Positions 27,684 through 36,675 are shown, counted from the stretch's first letter. The stretch is 64,000 nt of DNA from Pseudomonas lini (GCF_001042905.1 NZ_JYLB01000008.1:186001-250000), one strand, 5' to 3'. Numbers and translations: made by a program. The notes: generated from the letters alone by a model not told the origin.

Positions 27684-29891
27684 TCACTTGCCGTGATTGA
27701 GACGCCGCAGGTTGCCCAGCACCGACTCCAGCGCCCGGTCGAACAGCAAGGTGTCGTCCAGCGTTCGCACCGCGCCACGCCGGAACTCCAGGGCCAGACC
27801 GGTACGGCTGTGCTCCAGCACTTTCATCCCGGTACGGTTGACGAAGATGTATTTGTCGGTGGCTTCAATGATCGCCGCCAGCTTGCAGCGCAGGGTGTTT
27901 TCCTCGTCTTCCTGAAACTCGACCCAGCAGCCCAGGTGCAACTGATCGACCTGAAGCAGAGCAACATCGTCCTCCGGCAAACGCATCGATGCCGTTTCGA
28001 CCGGACCTTCGTCAGCGGTGCGAAGCACGACTTGCTGCTGCACGTCGACCATCATCAGTGCGTCAACGACCGTGTTTTTCCGGCCTGGCCGTTCGAACAG
28101 CTGAACGTGCAAGGCTTCCAGCTCACTGAAAAACTCACTGGTGGCGAATGGGTCGAATGCCGAGCTGCTCAACCCATCGCGCAACGACTTGAGCAACCCC
28201 GGCACCAGCGACAACAAGCGCAGGCTCGCGTCAGGTTCGTCATGGTGCTGCACGCTCCAGATCAATTGCGCCATGGTCTGCACATCGGCGTGCCATTCGG
28301 CGGATTGATCACCGTGCTTGAGGCAGGTCAGCAACAACACCTTGCTCCAGGCTCCCTGGACAAACGCCACCACGCTGTGCGGCAGCACCTTGCCCACCAA
28401 CGCCTGGTTCAGCGCCTGCTCGACGCGCTGACGCGCCAGTTCGGTCCTGGCGCGGCCTTCTTCGGCGTCACGGGTGCGTTGCTCGAGTAATTCGCTGCGA
28501 CGGCGTTCGTCACTGGTGAAGGCAAGAAAATCCGCCAGCAATTCGGAAAAGATCGCCGGGTCATCGACAAAGTCGTTCAGCAAACGCTGCACCACTTGCT
28601 CGATGCGCAGGTACAGGCTGTCGCGCTCATGGTCATCGCACTCGCCCCAGCCCATGGCCGCAGCGGCGATTTCGTTGAGCAAACGCCGGGCGGGATGGCT
28701 GCTGCGGCTGAAAAAACTTTTGTCGAGCACCGCGACTTTCAGCATCGGAATCTGCAAACGGCCGATCAGCGCCTTCAGGGAGTCCGGCAGGTTACGGTCA
28801 TCGAGGATGCATTCGAAGAGCATGGCGATCAGGTTGATCACGTCTTCGTCGGCCACCCCCACCACGCGCGACTTGCCGCTTTTGACGCTAACGCGGGTCA
28901 GCAGTTGTTCGAGCTGGTTACGCAGATCGAAATCGTCCTGAGCCGCCAGCGCCGGCACGTATTGCTGCAAGTGCGAGAGCAGGCGCAGCAGGTCGCGGGT
29001 TGAAATGGGCTGGGTCTGGGCACTGACTTCCAGGGTCGGCGCAACGCTGCCACGCACATGGAACAGCAACTCCTGCAATGCGGCGAAGACTTCCTGCACG
29101 TCCTCGTCGATCTGCGTATTGCCAGCCCGCACGCCTGTCTCAGCGGGGTCAGCACGAACACTCGCAGCCGCCCGATCGGTGGCACGCCGCGCCGGGGCGG
29201 GCTTGAGGTCCGGCAGCACGCCGGTGGCGATCAGCAGTTGATTGGCTTCGGCGTAAAGCTGATCAGCATTGCTGAGCACATAGCGCTCGAACAGCTTGAG
29301 GATGATCAGCTTGACCTTGATCTCCATGCCCAGGTTGCGCCCGGCCTGCAAGAAATACTCGCAGAGCAGCGTCGGCCCCAAGGGGTTGTGCTGCTCGACC
29401 AGCGTCTTGCTCAGCAGTGTGCTGAGCCGGGCGGTGAGCTGGTCGAGGGCGAAACCGTCGCGATTCAGCACTTTGCCGACCATGGCCTCCACCGCCACGT
29501 TGCGTTCCATGTCGTCGCTGGGCACCGACGTCGAGGCATCGAAAACCAATGTCCGGGGCAAGGCAGTTTGAGAAATGTCGTACTGCGCGAGGCTGACGAA
29601 GGCCTCGAAGAATTGCTCGAGAAATCCGCGCTCGATGCTTTTGCGCTTGAGGCGCAAATCGCGCATGGCCTCGAAGAAGATGTTTTGCTCGACATTGTTT
29701 CGGGCTCGGTCGGCCATTTCGAACAGGGTGTCGTCGGCGTTATCGAACAGCTCCTGCAAACCTTGCTTGAGCTGTTGAGCAGCCTTGTCGCGAACCTGAA
29801 GCAGAATCACGGGCAGGCGGGCGAGCGGCGAGTGAGTCGCCTGGTCGGTAGCGGCCTTGTGCAAAGGCACTACATTCCCGTCGTTGTGCAT
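27684..29891 (-). CDS. DUF1631 family protein
   Basis: 735-residue protein of unknown function, matching the position of PA4523 between ampD and nadC. It is predicted mostly helical and cytoplasmic, without signal peptide or membrane segment. Conserved-looking blocks are the N-terminal LFDNADDTLFEMADRARNN, a central IDEDVQEVFAALQ region, a Glu/Arg-rich coiled coil (RRRSELLEQRTRDAEEGRART) near 535-565, and a C-terminal beta-rich module (LGCWVEFQEDEENTLRCKL.. KYIFVNRTGMKVLE) that looks PilZ-like. AGGAGG lies 6 bases before ATG 29891. Old database names such as thymidine phosphorylase for this family are not supported by the sequence. Confidence 0.88.
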   Translation of the reverse strand: MHNDGNVVPLHKAATDQATHSPLARLPVILLQVRDKAAQQLKQGLQELFDNADDTLFEMADRARNNVEQNIFFEAMRDLRLKRKSIERGFLEQFFEAFVSLAQYDISQTALPRTLVFDASTSVPSDDMERNVAVEAMVGKVLNRDGFALDQLTARLSTLLSKTLVEQHNPLGPTLLCEYFLQAGRNLGMEIKVKLIILKLFERYVLSNADQLYAEANQLLIATGVLPDLKPAPARRATDRAAASVRADPAETGVRAGNTQIDEDVQEVFAALQELLFHVRGSVAPTLEVSAQTQPISTRDLLRLLSHLQQYVPALAAQDDFDLRNQLEQLLTRVSVKSGKSRVVGVADEDVINLIAMLFECILDDRNLPDSLKALIGRLQIPMLKVAVLDKSFFSRSSHPARRLLNEIAAAAMGWGECDDHERDSLYLRIEQVVQRLLNDFVDDPAIFSELLADFLAFTSDERRRSELLEQRTRDAEEGRARTELARQRVEQALNQALVGKVLPHSVVAFVQGAWSKVLLLTCLKHGDQSAEWHADVQTMAQLIWSVQHHDEPDASLRLLSLVPGLLKSLRDGLSSSAFDPFATSEFFSELEALHVQLFERPGRKNTVVDALMMVDVQQQVVLRTADEGPVETASMRLPEDDVALLQVDQLHLGCWVEFQEDEENTLRCKLAAIIEATDKYIFVNRTGMKVLEHSRTGLALEFRRGAVRTLDDTLLFDRALESVLGNLRRLNHGK

Positions 29892-30255
29892 CCAAGCCTC
29901 CTGAAACGGTGATTCTTCGGTTCGGTTCGGTGAGAAAGATCGAGCACGCAGGCCACACAGCCGGCGCTCAACGGGGACAGTCGCCACCCGTTGTCATTCA
30001 ATAATAAGGAATCCAGAGTTACGTCAAAGCTATGACGTCAAATGCAAGGCGAATTATCTGCAAAAGACTCTCCTTGTGCCAGCAGACTCTGCCCTTCCCC
30101 AAGAAATAGACGTTTATGAGGGCCCCTTGCTTAGCGACGGTTGCTCGCGCCAATCGACCAAATGCAGGTTGGCAAGCGATGGAATAGCCGTTGATGCCTT
30201 GGGTTGCCTCGCAGCATGGCCCTATAATCGGACCACTTTGTTTGTGGAGCCCGTT
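29892..30255. other. Divergent intergenic region DUF1631 / nadC
   Basis: 364 noncoding bases. It holds the nadC promoter (30199-30228). Toward the DUF1631 gene the minus strand has two TTGACG elements about 15 bases apart (within 30032-30052) and a TATTAT about 15 bases after the second, a possible promoter with short spacing. The long in-frame extension of nadC to 30076 has no ribosome site and runs through this promoter. Confidence 0.6.
30199..30228 (+). promoter_or_regulatory. Sigma70 promoter of nadC
   Basis: TTGGGT (30199-30204), 18-base spacer, perfect TATAAT (30223-30228), 27 bases before the nadC ATG. Confidence 0.7.
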
Positions 30256-31104
30256 ATGCCGAATCTACGTCTCGCCGATTTGACCGCCGAAATCGAAGCC
30301 AACGTGCGCCGTGCGTTGCTCGAGGACATCGGCAGCGGCGACATCACCGCGCAACTGATCCCGGCTGAACGCCTGGCCAAAGCCACCATCATCACTCGCG
30401 ATGCCGCCGTCATTAGCGGCACCGCTTGGGTCGATGCCGTGTTTCGGCAGCTGGATCCGCGGGTTGCGGTGCACTGGCAGGTAGCCGATGGTGAACGGGT
30501 GAAACCCAATCAGGTGCTATTCCATCTCGAAGGCCCGGCACGCTCGCTGCTGACGGGTGAACGCAGCGCTCTTAATTTCCTGCAATTGCTGTCCGGCGTG
30601 GCCACTCGCGCGCAGTACCTGGCCGATTTCGTCGCCGAGACTCAGGTGAAGTTGCTCGACACCCGCAAAACCCTGCCGGGGCTGCGCCTGGCCCAGAAAT
30701 ACGCCGTGACTTGCGGCGGTTGCCATAACCACCGCATCGGCCTGTATGACGCCTTCCTGATCAAGGAAAACCATATCGCCGCCTGCGGTGGCATTCCTGA
30801 GGCTATCGCGGCCGCGCACAAGATCGCCCCGGGCAAACCGGTGGAGATTGAAGTGGAGAGTCTGGAGGAGCTGAAGGAAGCACTGGCGGCGGGTGCCGAC
30901 ATCATCATGCTCGATGAACTGAGCCTGGATGACATGCGTGAAGCCGTGCGCCTGAACGCCGGCAAGGCAAAACTGGAGGCCAGCGGTGGTATCAACGAAA
31001 GTACGTTGCTGCCAATCGCCGAAACCGGGGTGGATTATATTTCGATTGGTGCGATGACCAAGGATGTGAAGGCTGTGGATCTGTCGATGCGACTGAGTCT
31101 CTGA
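30256..31104 (+). CDS. nadC: Nicotinate-nucleotide pyrophosphorylase (carboxylating)
   Basis: Quinolinate phosphoribosyltransferase, the third step of de novo NAD synthesis. 282 residues, the length of the P. aeruginosa enzyme. Motifs: EDIGSGDITAQLIP (about 22-35), GERSALNFLQLLSGVAT, DTRKTLPGLRLAQKYAVTCGGCHNHR (PRPP/quinolinate site), VEIEVESLEEL, MLDELSLDDM and LEASGGIN. ATG 30256 is placed 12 bases after GTGGAG and just after a good promoter. Divergent from the DUF1631 gene and followed by a bidirectional terminator. Confidence 0.97.
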   Translation: MPNLRLADLTAEIEANVRRALLEDIGSGDITAQLIPAERLAKATIITRDAAVISGTAWVDAVFRQLDPRVAVHWQVADGERVKPNQVLFHLEGPARSLLTGERSALNFLQLLSGVATRAQYLADFVAETQVKLLDTRKTLPGLRLAQKYAVTCGGCHNHRIGLYDAFLIKENHIAACGGIPEAIAAAHKIAPGKPVEIEVESLEELKEALAAGADIIMLDELSLDDMREAVRLNAGKAKLEASGGINESTLLPIAETGVDYISIGAMTKDVKAVDLSMRLSL

Positions 31105-31119
31105 TCACGCCTTTGATAT

Positions 31120-31157
31120 AAAAAATGCCAGCCTGATGAAGGCTGGCATTTTTTTTA
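31120..31157. terminator. Bidirectional terminator nadC / small acidic gene
   Basis: AAAAAATGCCAGCC-TGATGAA-GGCTGGCATTTTTTTT, perfect 14-base stem with T-runs on both strands, shared by the convergent genes. Confidence 0.92.
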
Positions 31158-31460
31158 GACCACCAGATTGTTCATCTCGCAGTACTCTTCCCACTCGACG
31201 CCCAATACCTCGGCCGCCTCCTTGTGCAGCGCCAGGCGCGCGGCCTCGAACTCTTCGGGGGTTGTGGTGTATTTGAGCGTCAGTTCCCACGGCTGCAAGC
31301 CCTGAGCTTCCGCCTCATCCTCGAACGCCCACTGGATCTGGTCTTTCTGATCGTCGGCGGGCAAGTCCTTGATCTCTTCCAGCAACTGGGGCGCGTCCAG
31401 CACGTATTTTTTCAGGGCTTCTTCGTGTCTGGCTTCTTGGGTCAATTCTTTAACGGTCAT
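31155..31460 (-). CDS. Small acidic cytoplasmic protein, possibly DUF6388
   Basis: 101-residue acidic helical protein (MTVKELTQEARHEEALKKYV..) with no signal or membrane segment. It resembles small conserved Pseudomonas proteins annotated DUF6388, but I identify it only from general appearance. Its stop lies within the shared terminator with nadC. ATG 31460 is chosen; only a weak GAGAA ribosome site precedes it, and the upstream in-frame extension of 35 residues looks unconserved. Function unknown. Confidence 0.7.
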   Translation of the reverse strand: MTVKELTQEARHEEALKKYVLDAPQLLEEIKDLPADDQKDQIQWAFEDEAEAQGLQPWELTLKYTTTPEEFEAARLALHKEAAEVLGVEWEEYCEMNNLVV

Positions 31461-31744
31461 GGCGTTCTCGCTGATCTGGGGAATGGAAGATGGATCTGGA
31501 TCATCAAGGATCTCTCTGACGCAAAAAACCGTTTGAAGCCCGGTTTGTCTGGCCTTCAGAACCATTCGGGATCATCTGAAAACTGCTGGGCGATGCTCAT
31601 GCAGACAACGAATATAGGACGTTTTGTCGATGAATTACACGGGTCTTTACATAAAAAACCACCTGAAAGAAGCCGTGGGAACATAAGTCGAAATCCCAAG
31701 TCATAGCGATGTGCCACATCGGCACTTCACAAGGAACCCCAGTG

Positions 31745-32290
31745 ATGCGCATTTTTTCGAAGCTTTTGTCTACCCAGCTTGCCACCGCTACCCTCCTGCT
31801 TGGCAGTCTGACATTGGCCAGCGCGGCTCAAGCGGCTGTCGAAGTCACCTCTGACCCTTCGCTGTACTCCGACAAAATCTCCGCCCTCCACAATTCATTC
31901 GGCAAGGACACACTCGTCAGAACCAGCGTCAGCATCGATGACCTGGAAAACCTGCAAAAAACCGTGAAGGCCAACGCCAGCGAACTGGAAAGCCAGAAGC
32001 GCACCATCAGCGAGCAGGCCCGTCAGATCGAAGAACTCAAACGCAACAGCGGTTCCAGCTCAAACTCCAGCAGCAAAGAGATTGACGATCTCAAGCGCAC
32101 GGTCAATGAGCAGGAGCGCGATCTGAACAACCTTGGCAAGCAAGTGGAAGAGCTAAAGCGCAACAACGGCTCCAGCTCAAGCTCGAACAGCAGCGAAATC
32201 TCCAGTCTCAAACGGGAGATCAGCGATCAGGATCGCGTGATGGATCAACTCAAGCGCACCGTCGAGGATCTGAGCAGAAAGGTGAAATGA
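31745..32290 (+). CDS. Exported coiled-coil protein with serine-rich linkers
   Basis: 181 residues, unrecognised. Residues 1-32 are a Sec signal peptide (MRIFSKLLST.., LLLGSLTLASAAQA). After a short N-terminal region come three heptad-type helical segments, each closing with a motif like QIEELKRN or QVEELKRN, separated by two Ser/Asn/Gly linkers (SGSSSNSSSKEIDDLKR at about 106-122 and NGSSSSSNSSEISSLKR at about 146-162). The tandem-repeat build suggests a periplasmic coiled-coil spacer or oligomeric rod, possibly cell-envelope associated. AAGGA precedes ATG 31745 by 10 bases. It lies just upstream of the convergent tRNA-Thr gene. Confidence 0.75.
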   Translation: MRIFSKLLSTQLATATLLLGSLTLASAAQAAVEVTSDPSLYSDKISALHNSFGKDTLVRTSVSIDDLENLQKTVKANASELESQKRTISEQARQIEELKRNSGSSSNSSSKEIDDLKRTVNEQERDLNNLGKQVEELKRNNGSSSSSNSSEISSLKREISDQDRVMDQLKRTVEDLSRKVK

Positions 32291-32299
32291 AGAAGAGAA

Positions 32300-32375
32300 T
32301 GGTGCCCGAGACAGGAATCGAACCTGCGACCTTCGCGTTACGAGTGCGCTGCTCTACCGGCTGAGCTACACGGGC
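32300..32375 (-). tRNA. tRNA-Thr (anticodon CGU)
   Basis: 76 bases on the minus strand. Acceptor GCCCGUG pairs with the 3' CUCGGGC (one U-U mismatch), D-arm GCUC..GAGC, anticodon loop CUCGUAA giving CGU, T-arm CAGG-UUCGAUU-CCUG, and encoded ACCA end. In P. aeruginosa the equivalent tRNA-Thr stands between nadC and pilA. Confidence 0.95.
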
Positions 32376-32428
32376 TGTGGGCTAAACCTAGCACTGGCTT
32401 CGGGGTCCGGCAACTTGGCGCACCGCAA

Positions 32429-32507
32429 AATCAAAAGATCGCAGCCTTCGGCAGCTCCTACATTGGGCTTGTGTAGGAGCTGCCGAAGGCTGCGATCTTT
32501 TGATCTT
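32429..32507. repeat. Paired inverted extragenic repeat (family A), copy 5
   Basis: Arms AATCAAAAGATCGCAGCCTT.. (32429-32461) and complement (32473-32507) with only 11 bases between; the most symmetrical of the five copies. Lies between tRNA-Thr and the pnp terminator. Confidence 0.87.
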
Positions 32508-32514
32508 TCTGCAC

Positions 32515-32557
32515 ATAAAAAAATGCCCCGCCGTTTTCACGGCGGGGCATTTTTATA
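32515..32557 (-). terminator. Terminator of pnp
   Basis: AAAAATGCCCCGCCG-TTTTCA-CGGCGGGGCATTTTT, perfect stem with T-run on the minus strand, about 30 bases past the pnp stop. Confidence 0.92.
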
Positions 32558-32586
32558 ACGTTGAAGCGGTCAGGCGAAGGGGGTGA

Positions 32587-34692
32587 TTAAACGCCCGAAG
32601 CCTTGGCTGCTGCTACGTCTTTGATGGACAGCTTGATACGGCCGCGGTTGTCCACGTCCAGTACCAGTACTTCCACTTCCTGGCCTTCTTTCAGGATGTC
32701 GGTCACTTTCTCAACGCGAGCATCGCTCAGCATCGAGATGTGAACCAGACCGTCCTTGCCCGGCAGGATGTTGACGAATGCGCCGAAGTCGACGATGCGC
32801 TCAACCTTACCAACGTAGATCTTGCCGATTTCAGCTTCTGCGGTGATGCCCAGAACGCGCTGACGTGCCGCTTCAGCCGCTTCCTTGGTTTCGCCGAAGA
32901 TCTTGATCGAACCGTCGTCTTCGATGTCGATCGAAGCCTTGGTTTCTTCACAGATCGCACGAATGGTCGCGCCGCCTTTACCGATGACATCACGGATTTT
33001 GTCGGTGTCGATTTTCATCGCGATCATGGTCGGAGCGTTTTCCGACAGCTCGGTACGGGACTGAGCAATGATCTGGTTCATCTGACCGAGGATGTTCTGG
33101 CGCGCTTCCAGGGCTTGGCCCAGAGCGATTTCCATGATTTCTTCGGTGATGCCTTTGATCTTGATGTCCATCTGCAGCGCGGTAACGCCTTTGGCAGTAC
33201 CCGCTACTTTGAAGTCCATGTCGCCGAGGTGGTCTTCGTCACCCAGGATGTCGGTCAGGACGGCGAATTTCTCGCCTTCTTTAACCAGACCCATGGCGAT
33301 GCCGGCAACCGGTGCCTTCATCGGAACGCCGGCATCCATCAGCGCCAGGGAAGCGCCGCAGACCGAAGCCATGGAGCTCGAACCGTTGGACTCGGTGATT
33401 TCCGACACAACACGGATGGTGTACGGGAACACGTCGGCAGCAGGCAGCATGGCCTGAATCGAACGACGGGCCAGACGGCCGTGACCGATTTCACGACGAC
33501 CAGCGCCACCCATGCGACCACACTCACCTACCGAGAACGGAGGGAAGTTGTAGTGCAGCATGAACGGGTCTTTTTTCTCGCCTTCCAGGGTGTCCAGCAG
33601 TTGTGCGTCACGGGCGGTGCCCAGAGTGGCAACAACAAGAGCCTGGGTTTCGCCACGGGTGAACAGAGCCGAACCGTGAGTCTTTGGCAGGACACCGACT
33701 TCGATGTTCAGCGGACGTACAGTCTTGGTGTCGCGACCATCGATACGCGGCTTGCCGTTTACGATGTTTTCGCGAACGGTGCGGTATTCGATTTCGCCGA
33801 AAGCAGCTTTGACTTCAGCGGAAGTCGGCTGACCTTCTTCACCGGACAGGTTGGCAACCACCTGGTCTTTCAGTTCGCCCAGACGAGCGTAACGGTCGGC
33901 CTTGATGGTGATGGTGTAAGCCTGGGAGATCGCGTCGCCGAACTCGGCACGGATAGCGCCCAGCAGAGCGGTAGCTTCTGGTTGTGGAGCCCAGGCCCAA
34001 GTCGGCTTGGCAGCTTCGGCAGCCAGTTCTTTAACAGCGTTGATCACAACCTGGAATTCGTCTTGAGCAAACAGTACCGCGCCCAGCATCTGGTCTTCAG
34101 TCAGCTCTTTAGCTTCCGATTCAACCATCAGAACGGCATCCGAAGTACCGGCAACGACCATGTCCAGGCTCGAAGCTTTCAGTTGCTCGTAAGTCGGGTT
34201 CAGCAGGTAACCGGTGCTTTCATGGAACGCAACGCGGGCAGCGCCGATCGGGCCATCGAAAGGAATGCCGGAGATGGCCAGGGCAGCCGAGGTACCGATC
34301 ATCGCAGCGATGTCCGGATCGGTCTTCTTGCTGGTGGAAACGACGGTGCAGACAACCTGCACTTCGTTCATGAAGCCTTCTGGGAACAGCGGACGGATCG
34401 GACGGTCGATCAGTCGGGAAGTCAGGGTTTCTTTCTCGGAAGGACGGCCTTCACGCTTGAAGAAACCGCCAGGGATCTTACCGGCAGCGTAAGTCTTTTC
34501 CTGGTAGTGAACGGACAGAGGGAAGAAGCCCTTGCCTGGATCGGCTTGTTTGGCACCAACGACGGTCACCAATACGCTGACGTCGTCGTCAACGGTGACC
34601 AATACTGCGCCGGAGGCCTGACGGGCGATACGGCCAGTCTCGAGGGTAACGGTCGACTGACCGAACTGGAATTTTTTGATTACCGGGTTCAC
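32587..34692 (-). CDS. pnp: Polynucleotide phosphorylase
   Basis: 3'-5' exoribonuclease/polymerase and degradosome component, 701 residues. Domain order: RNase PH-like 1 (about 1-145), helical domain, RNase PH-like 2 (about 310-540, with SMASVCGASLALMDAG and GDEDHLGDMDFKVAGT), KH (about 555-610: DVIGKGGATIRAI), S1 (about 620-690: GKVERIVDFGAFVNILPGKDGLVHIS). Lies 195 bases downstream of rpsO on the same strand, as in most gammaproteobacteria, where the rpsO-pnp leader is the target of RNase III-dependent autocontrol. Confidence 0.98.
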   Translation of the reverse strand: MNPVIKKFQFGQSTVTLETGRIARQASGAVLVTVDDDVSVLVTVVGAKQADPGKGFFPLSVHYQEKTYAAGKIPGGFFKREGRPSEKETLTSRLIDRPIRPLFPEGFMNEVQVVCTVVSTSKKTDPDIAAMIGTSAALAISGIPFDGPIGAARVAFHESTGYLLNPTYEQLKASSLDMVVAGTSDAVLMVESEAKELTEDQMLGAVLFAQDEFQVVINAVKELAAEAAKPTWAWAPQPEATALLGAIRAEFGDAISQAYTITIKADRYARLGELKDQVVANLSGEEGQPTSAEVKAAFGEIEYRTVRENIVNGKPRIDGRDTKTVRPLNIEVGVLPKTHGSALFTRGETQALVVATLGTARDAQLLDTLEGEKKDPFMLHYNFPPFSVGECGRMGGAGRREIGHGRLARRSIQAMLPAADVFPYTIRVVSEITESNGSSSMASVCGASLALMDAGVPMKAPVAGIAMGLVKEGEKFAVLTDILGDEDHLGDMDFKVAGTAKGVTALQMDIKIKGITEEIMEIALGQALEARQNILGQMNQIIAQSRTELSENAPTMIAMKIDTDKIRDVIGKGGATIRAICEETKASIDIEDDGSIKIFGETKEAAEAARQRVLGITAEAEIGKIYVGKVERIVDFGAFVNILPGKDGLVHISMLSDARVEKVTDILKEGQEVEVLVLDVDNRGRIKLSIKDVAAAKASGV

Positions 34693-34887
34693 GGTGTCCT
34701 ACCTTCTTTTGTGGCTCTTGGGGAACTTGTCTTCTTGCGAAATTCTTGGGCAATGTCGGGAATCGGCCCAACACCTGTCCAGGGTAAAACGTGTATCCAG
34801 ATAAAACTTGAGGCTGGGAGCCTGCCATGCGCCAGCGGGAAACCCACTGACGCACGACAGACAACCAACCTCTAGCGCAATCGCTTA

Positions 34888-35157
34888 TTAGCGACGCAGA
34901 CCCAGGCGACCGATCAGAGTCTGATAACGACCCAGATCCTTGCCTTTCAGGTAGTCCAGCAGCTTACGGCGCTGGTTTACCATGCGGATCAGGCCACGAC
35001 GGGAGTGGTGATCTTTACCGTTGGCCTTGAAGTGACCTTGCAGCTTGTTGATGTTGTGGGTCAGCAGTGCAACTTGCACTTCTGGCGAACCAGTGTCACC
35101 AACAGCTTGCTGGTAGTCAGCTACGATTTGAGCTTTTTCTTGAACGTCGAGAGCCAT
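34888..35157 (-). CDS. rpsO: 30S ribosomal protein S15
   Basis: 89 residues, standard length; binds 16S rRNA central domain early in 30S assembly. Signature LTHNINKLQGHFKANGKDHHSRRGL. AAAGGA lies 6-7 bases before the ATG. Between truB and pnp in the conserved order truB-rpsO-pnp. Confidence 0.98.
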   Translation of the reverse strand: MALDVQEKAQIVADYQQAVGDTGSPEVQVALLTHNINKLQGHFKANGKDHHSRRGLIRMVNQRRKLLDYLKGKDLGRYQTLIGRLGLRR

Positions 35158-35271
35158 GAGGCAATCCTTTTATCAGGAAACTGTTTCAAAGAAACAGCTT
35201 CAACAGGCCAGGGACAAATCCCTGTATCTATAAATGAGTAGTGACCATGCCTGTTAACAGCCACACTCGCC

Positions 35272-35297
35272 GGCCTGCTGTTACACAGGCCGGTTTC
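35272..35297 (-). terminator. Hairpin between truB and rpsO
   Basis: CCGGCCTG / CAGGCCGG (minus strand reads CCGGCCTGTGTAACAGCAGG then CCGG) lies immediately after the truB stop. It lacks a T-run, so it may stabilise or partially terminate the upstream transcript. Confidence 0.45.
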
Positions 35298-35299
35298 GG

Positions 35300-36217
35300 T
35301 CATTCTGACCGAATCAGTCGACGCGGCGCGATGCGCCCGTCTTCGCTCACTTCACCGATACCGATGAAGCGACCGTTGTGATCCTGTACCCGTACCATGC
35401 CGAACTTCGGTGCATCCGGGGCGCGTACCGGTTGGCCGTTAAGCCAGTAGAACGCGCTGTGCTCCGAAAAATGCAACAGTGGCCAGTCCAGCAGGCCGCT
35501 GTCCGATGGCATCAGGAAGCGGTCGACCGCCTCGTTGCCGCCTTCGGCATGTACCGCTTCCAACTCTTCAAGCGTGACAGTCTGCGCCAGCGTGAAAGGC
35601 CCGGCCTGGGTACGTCGCAATTCTGCAACGTAAGCGCCGCAACCGAGTTGCTCACCGATATCCTCCACCAGGGTGCGGATATAGGTGCCTTTGCTGCAAT
35701 CCACCGCAAGCCGCGCAGTATCACCCTCAAAGGCCAGCAATTCCAAGCGCGCAATAGTAACAGAACGCGGTTCGCGCTCCACTACTTCGCCCGCACGGGC
35801 CAGCTTGTACAGCGGCTGGCCATCACGCTTGAGCGCCGAGTACATTGGCGGTATCTGACTGATTTGCCCACGAAAATTCGGCAGCACAGCTTCGATATCG
35901 GCGCGACCAACGGTCACCGGGCGTTCCAGCAAAACTTCACCTTCGGCATCGGCCGTGGTGGTGGTCTTGCCCAGTTGCGCCAGGGTTTCATAAGCCTTGT
36001 CGGAATCGAGCAGGTATTGCGAGAACTTGGTGGCCTCGCCGAAGCACAACGGCAGCACGCCGGTGGCCAGCGGGTCAAGACTGCCGGTGTGCCCGGCCTT
36101 CTCGGCGTTGAGCAACCAGCGGACCTTCTGCAATGCCGCGTTAGAGGTGAACCCCAGCGGCTTGTCGAGCAGGATGATGCCGCTGACGTTACGACGGATA
36201 CGTTTGACCTGAGCCAC
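35300..36217 (-). CDS. truB: tRNA pseudouridine(55) synthase
   Basis: Makes the T-loop pseudouridine-55 of tRNAs. 305 residues. Motifs: GIILLDKPLGFTSN near residue 13, HTGSLDPLATGVLPLC (catalytic Asp near 47), and VDCSKGTYIRTL. The C-terminal region has the short PUA-like TruB_C module (FIGIGEVSEDGRIAPRRLI). Starts 3 bases after the rbfA stop. Confidence 0.97.
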   Translation of the reverse strand: MAQVKRIRRNVSGIILLDKPLGFTSNAALQKVRWLLNAEKAGHTGSLDPLATGVLPLCFGEATKFSQYLLDSDKAYETLAQLGKTTTTADAEGEVLLERPVTVGRADIEAVLPNFRGQISQIPPMYSALKRDGQPLYKLARAGEVVEREPRSVTIARLELLAFEGDTARLAVDCSKGTYIRTLVEDIGEQLGCGAYVAELRRTQAGPFTLAQTVTLEELEAVHAEGGNEAVDRFLMPSDSGLLDWPLLHFSEHSAFYWLNGQPVRAPDAPKFGMVRVQDHNGRFIGIGEVSEDGRIAPRRLIRSE

Positions 36218-36220
36218 CGA

Positions 36221-36622
36221 TTACTCCTTGGCGTCTTCGGGTTCAGCCGCAACCGGGTGCTGATTGTCTTCAGCCACCGCACGCTCGATCAGGGCCGACA
36301 GATGCGCGCCACGCACGACGCTTTCGTCGTAATGGAAGTGCAACTGCGGAACGCTGCGCAACTTCATTTCGCGAGCCAACTGCATGCGCAGGAAACCGGC
36401 GGCGGAGTTGAGCACCTTGATGCTTTGCGCGATGTCTTCAGCGCTGTCCTGGCCCATCACGGTGATGAAGATCTTGGCGTGACCGACGTCACGGCTGACT
36501 TCAACAGCGGTAATGGTGACCAGGCCGACGCGCGGGTCTTTGACTTCACGACGGATCAGCTGTGCCAGCTCACGCTGCATCTGATCGCCGATACGTTGGG
36601 TACGGCTGTATTCTTTTGCCAT
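36221..36622 (-). CDS. rbfA: Ribosome-binding factor A
   Basis: Late 30S maturation factor acting near 16S helix 1, also cold-adaptation factor. 133 residues, KH-like fold; family start AKEYSRTQRIGDQMQRELAQLI and VRGAHLSALIERAV near the end. The acidic tail (AAEPEDAKE) is typical of Pseudomonas. Separated from infB by 159 bases with a hairpin; nearly overlaps truB. Confidence 0.97.
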   Translation of the reverse strand: MAKEYSRTQRIGDQMQRELAQLIRREVKDPRVGLVTITAVEVSRDVGHAKIFITVMGQDSAEDIAQSIKVLNSAAGFLRMQLAREMKLRSVPQLHFHYDESVVRGAHLSALIERAVAEDNQHPVAAEPEDAKE

Positions 36623-36675
36623 GTCTTGTTACCTGTTACTGCCCCACGGTGAAACCCGAGGGGTCTGAAAGCGGC

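Noticed and set aside
27684..29891. Thymidine phosphorylase annotation for the DUF1631 gene
   Set aside because: The sequence shows none of the thymidine phosphorylase motifs (no KHSTGG-type signature); the name is a historical error for this family.
30076..30255. 60-residue N-terminal extension of nadC
   Set aside because: Runs through a clear promoter with TATAAT at 30223 and has no conserved residues.
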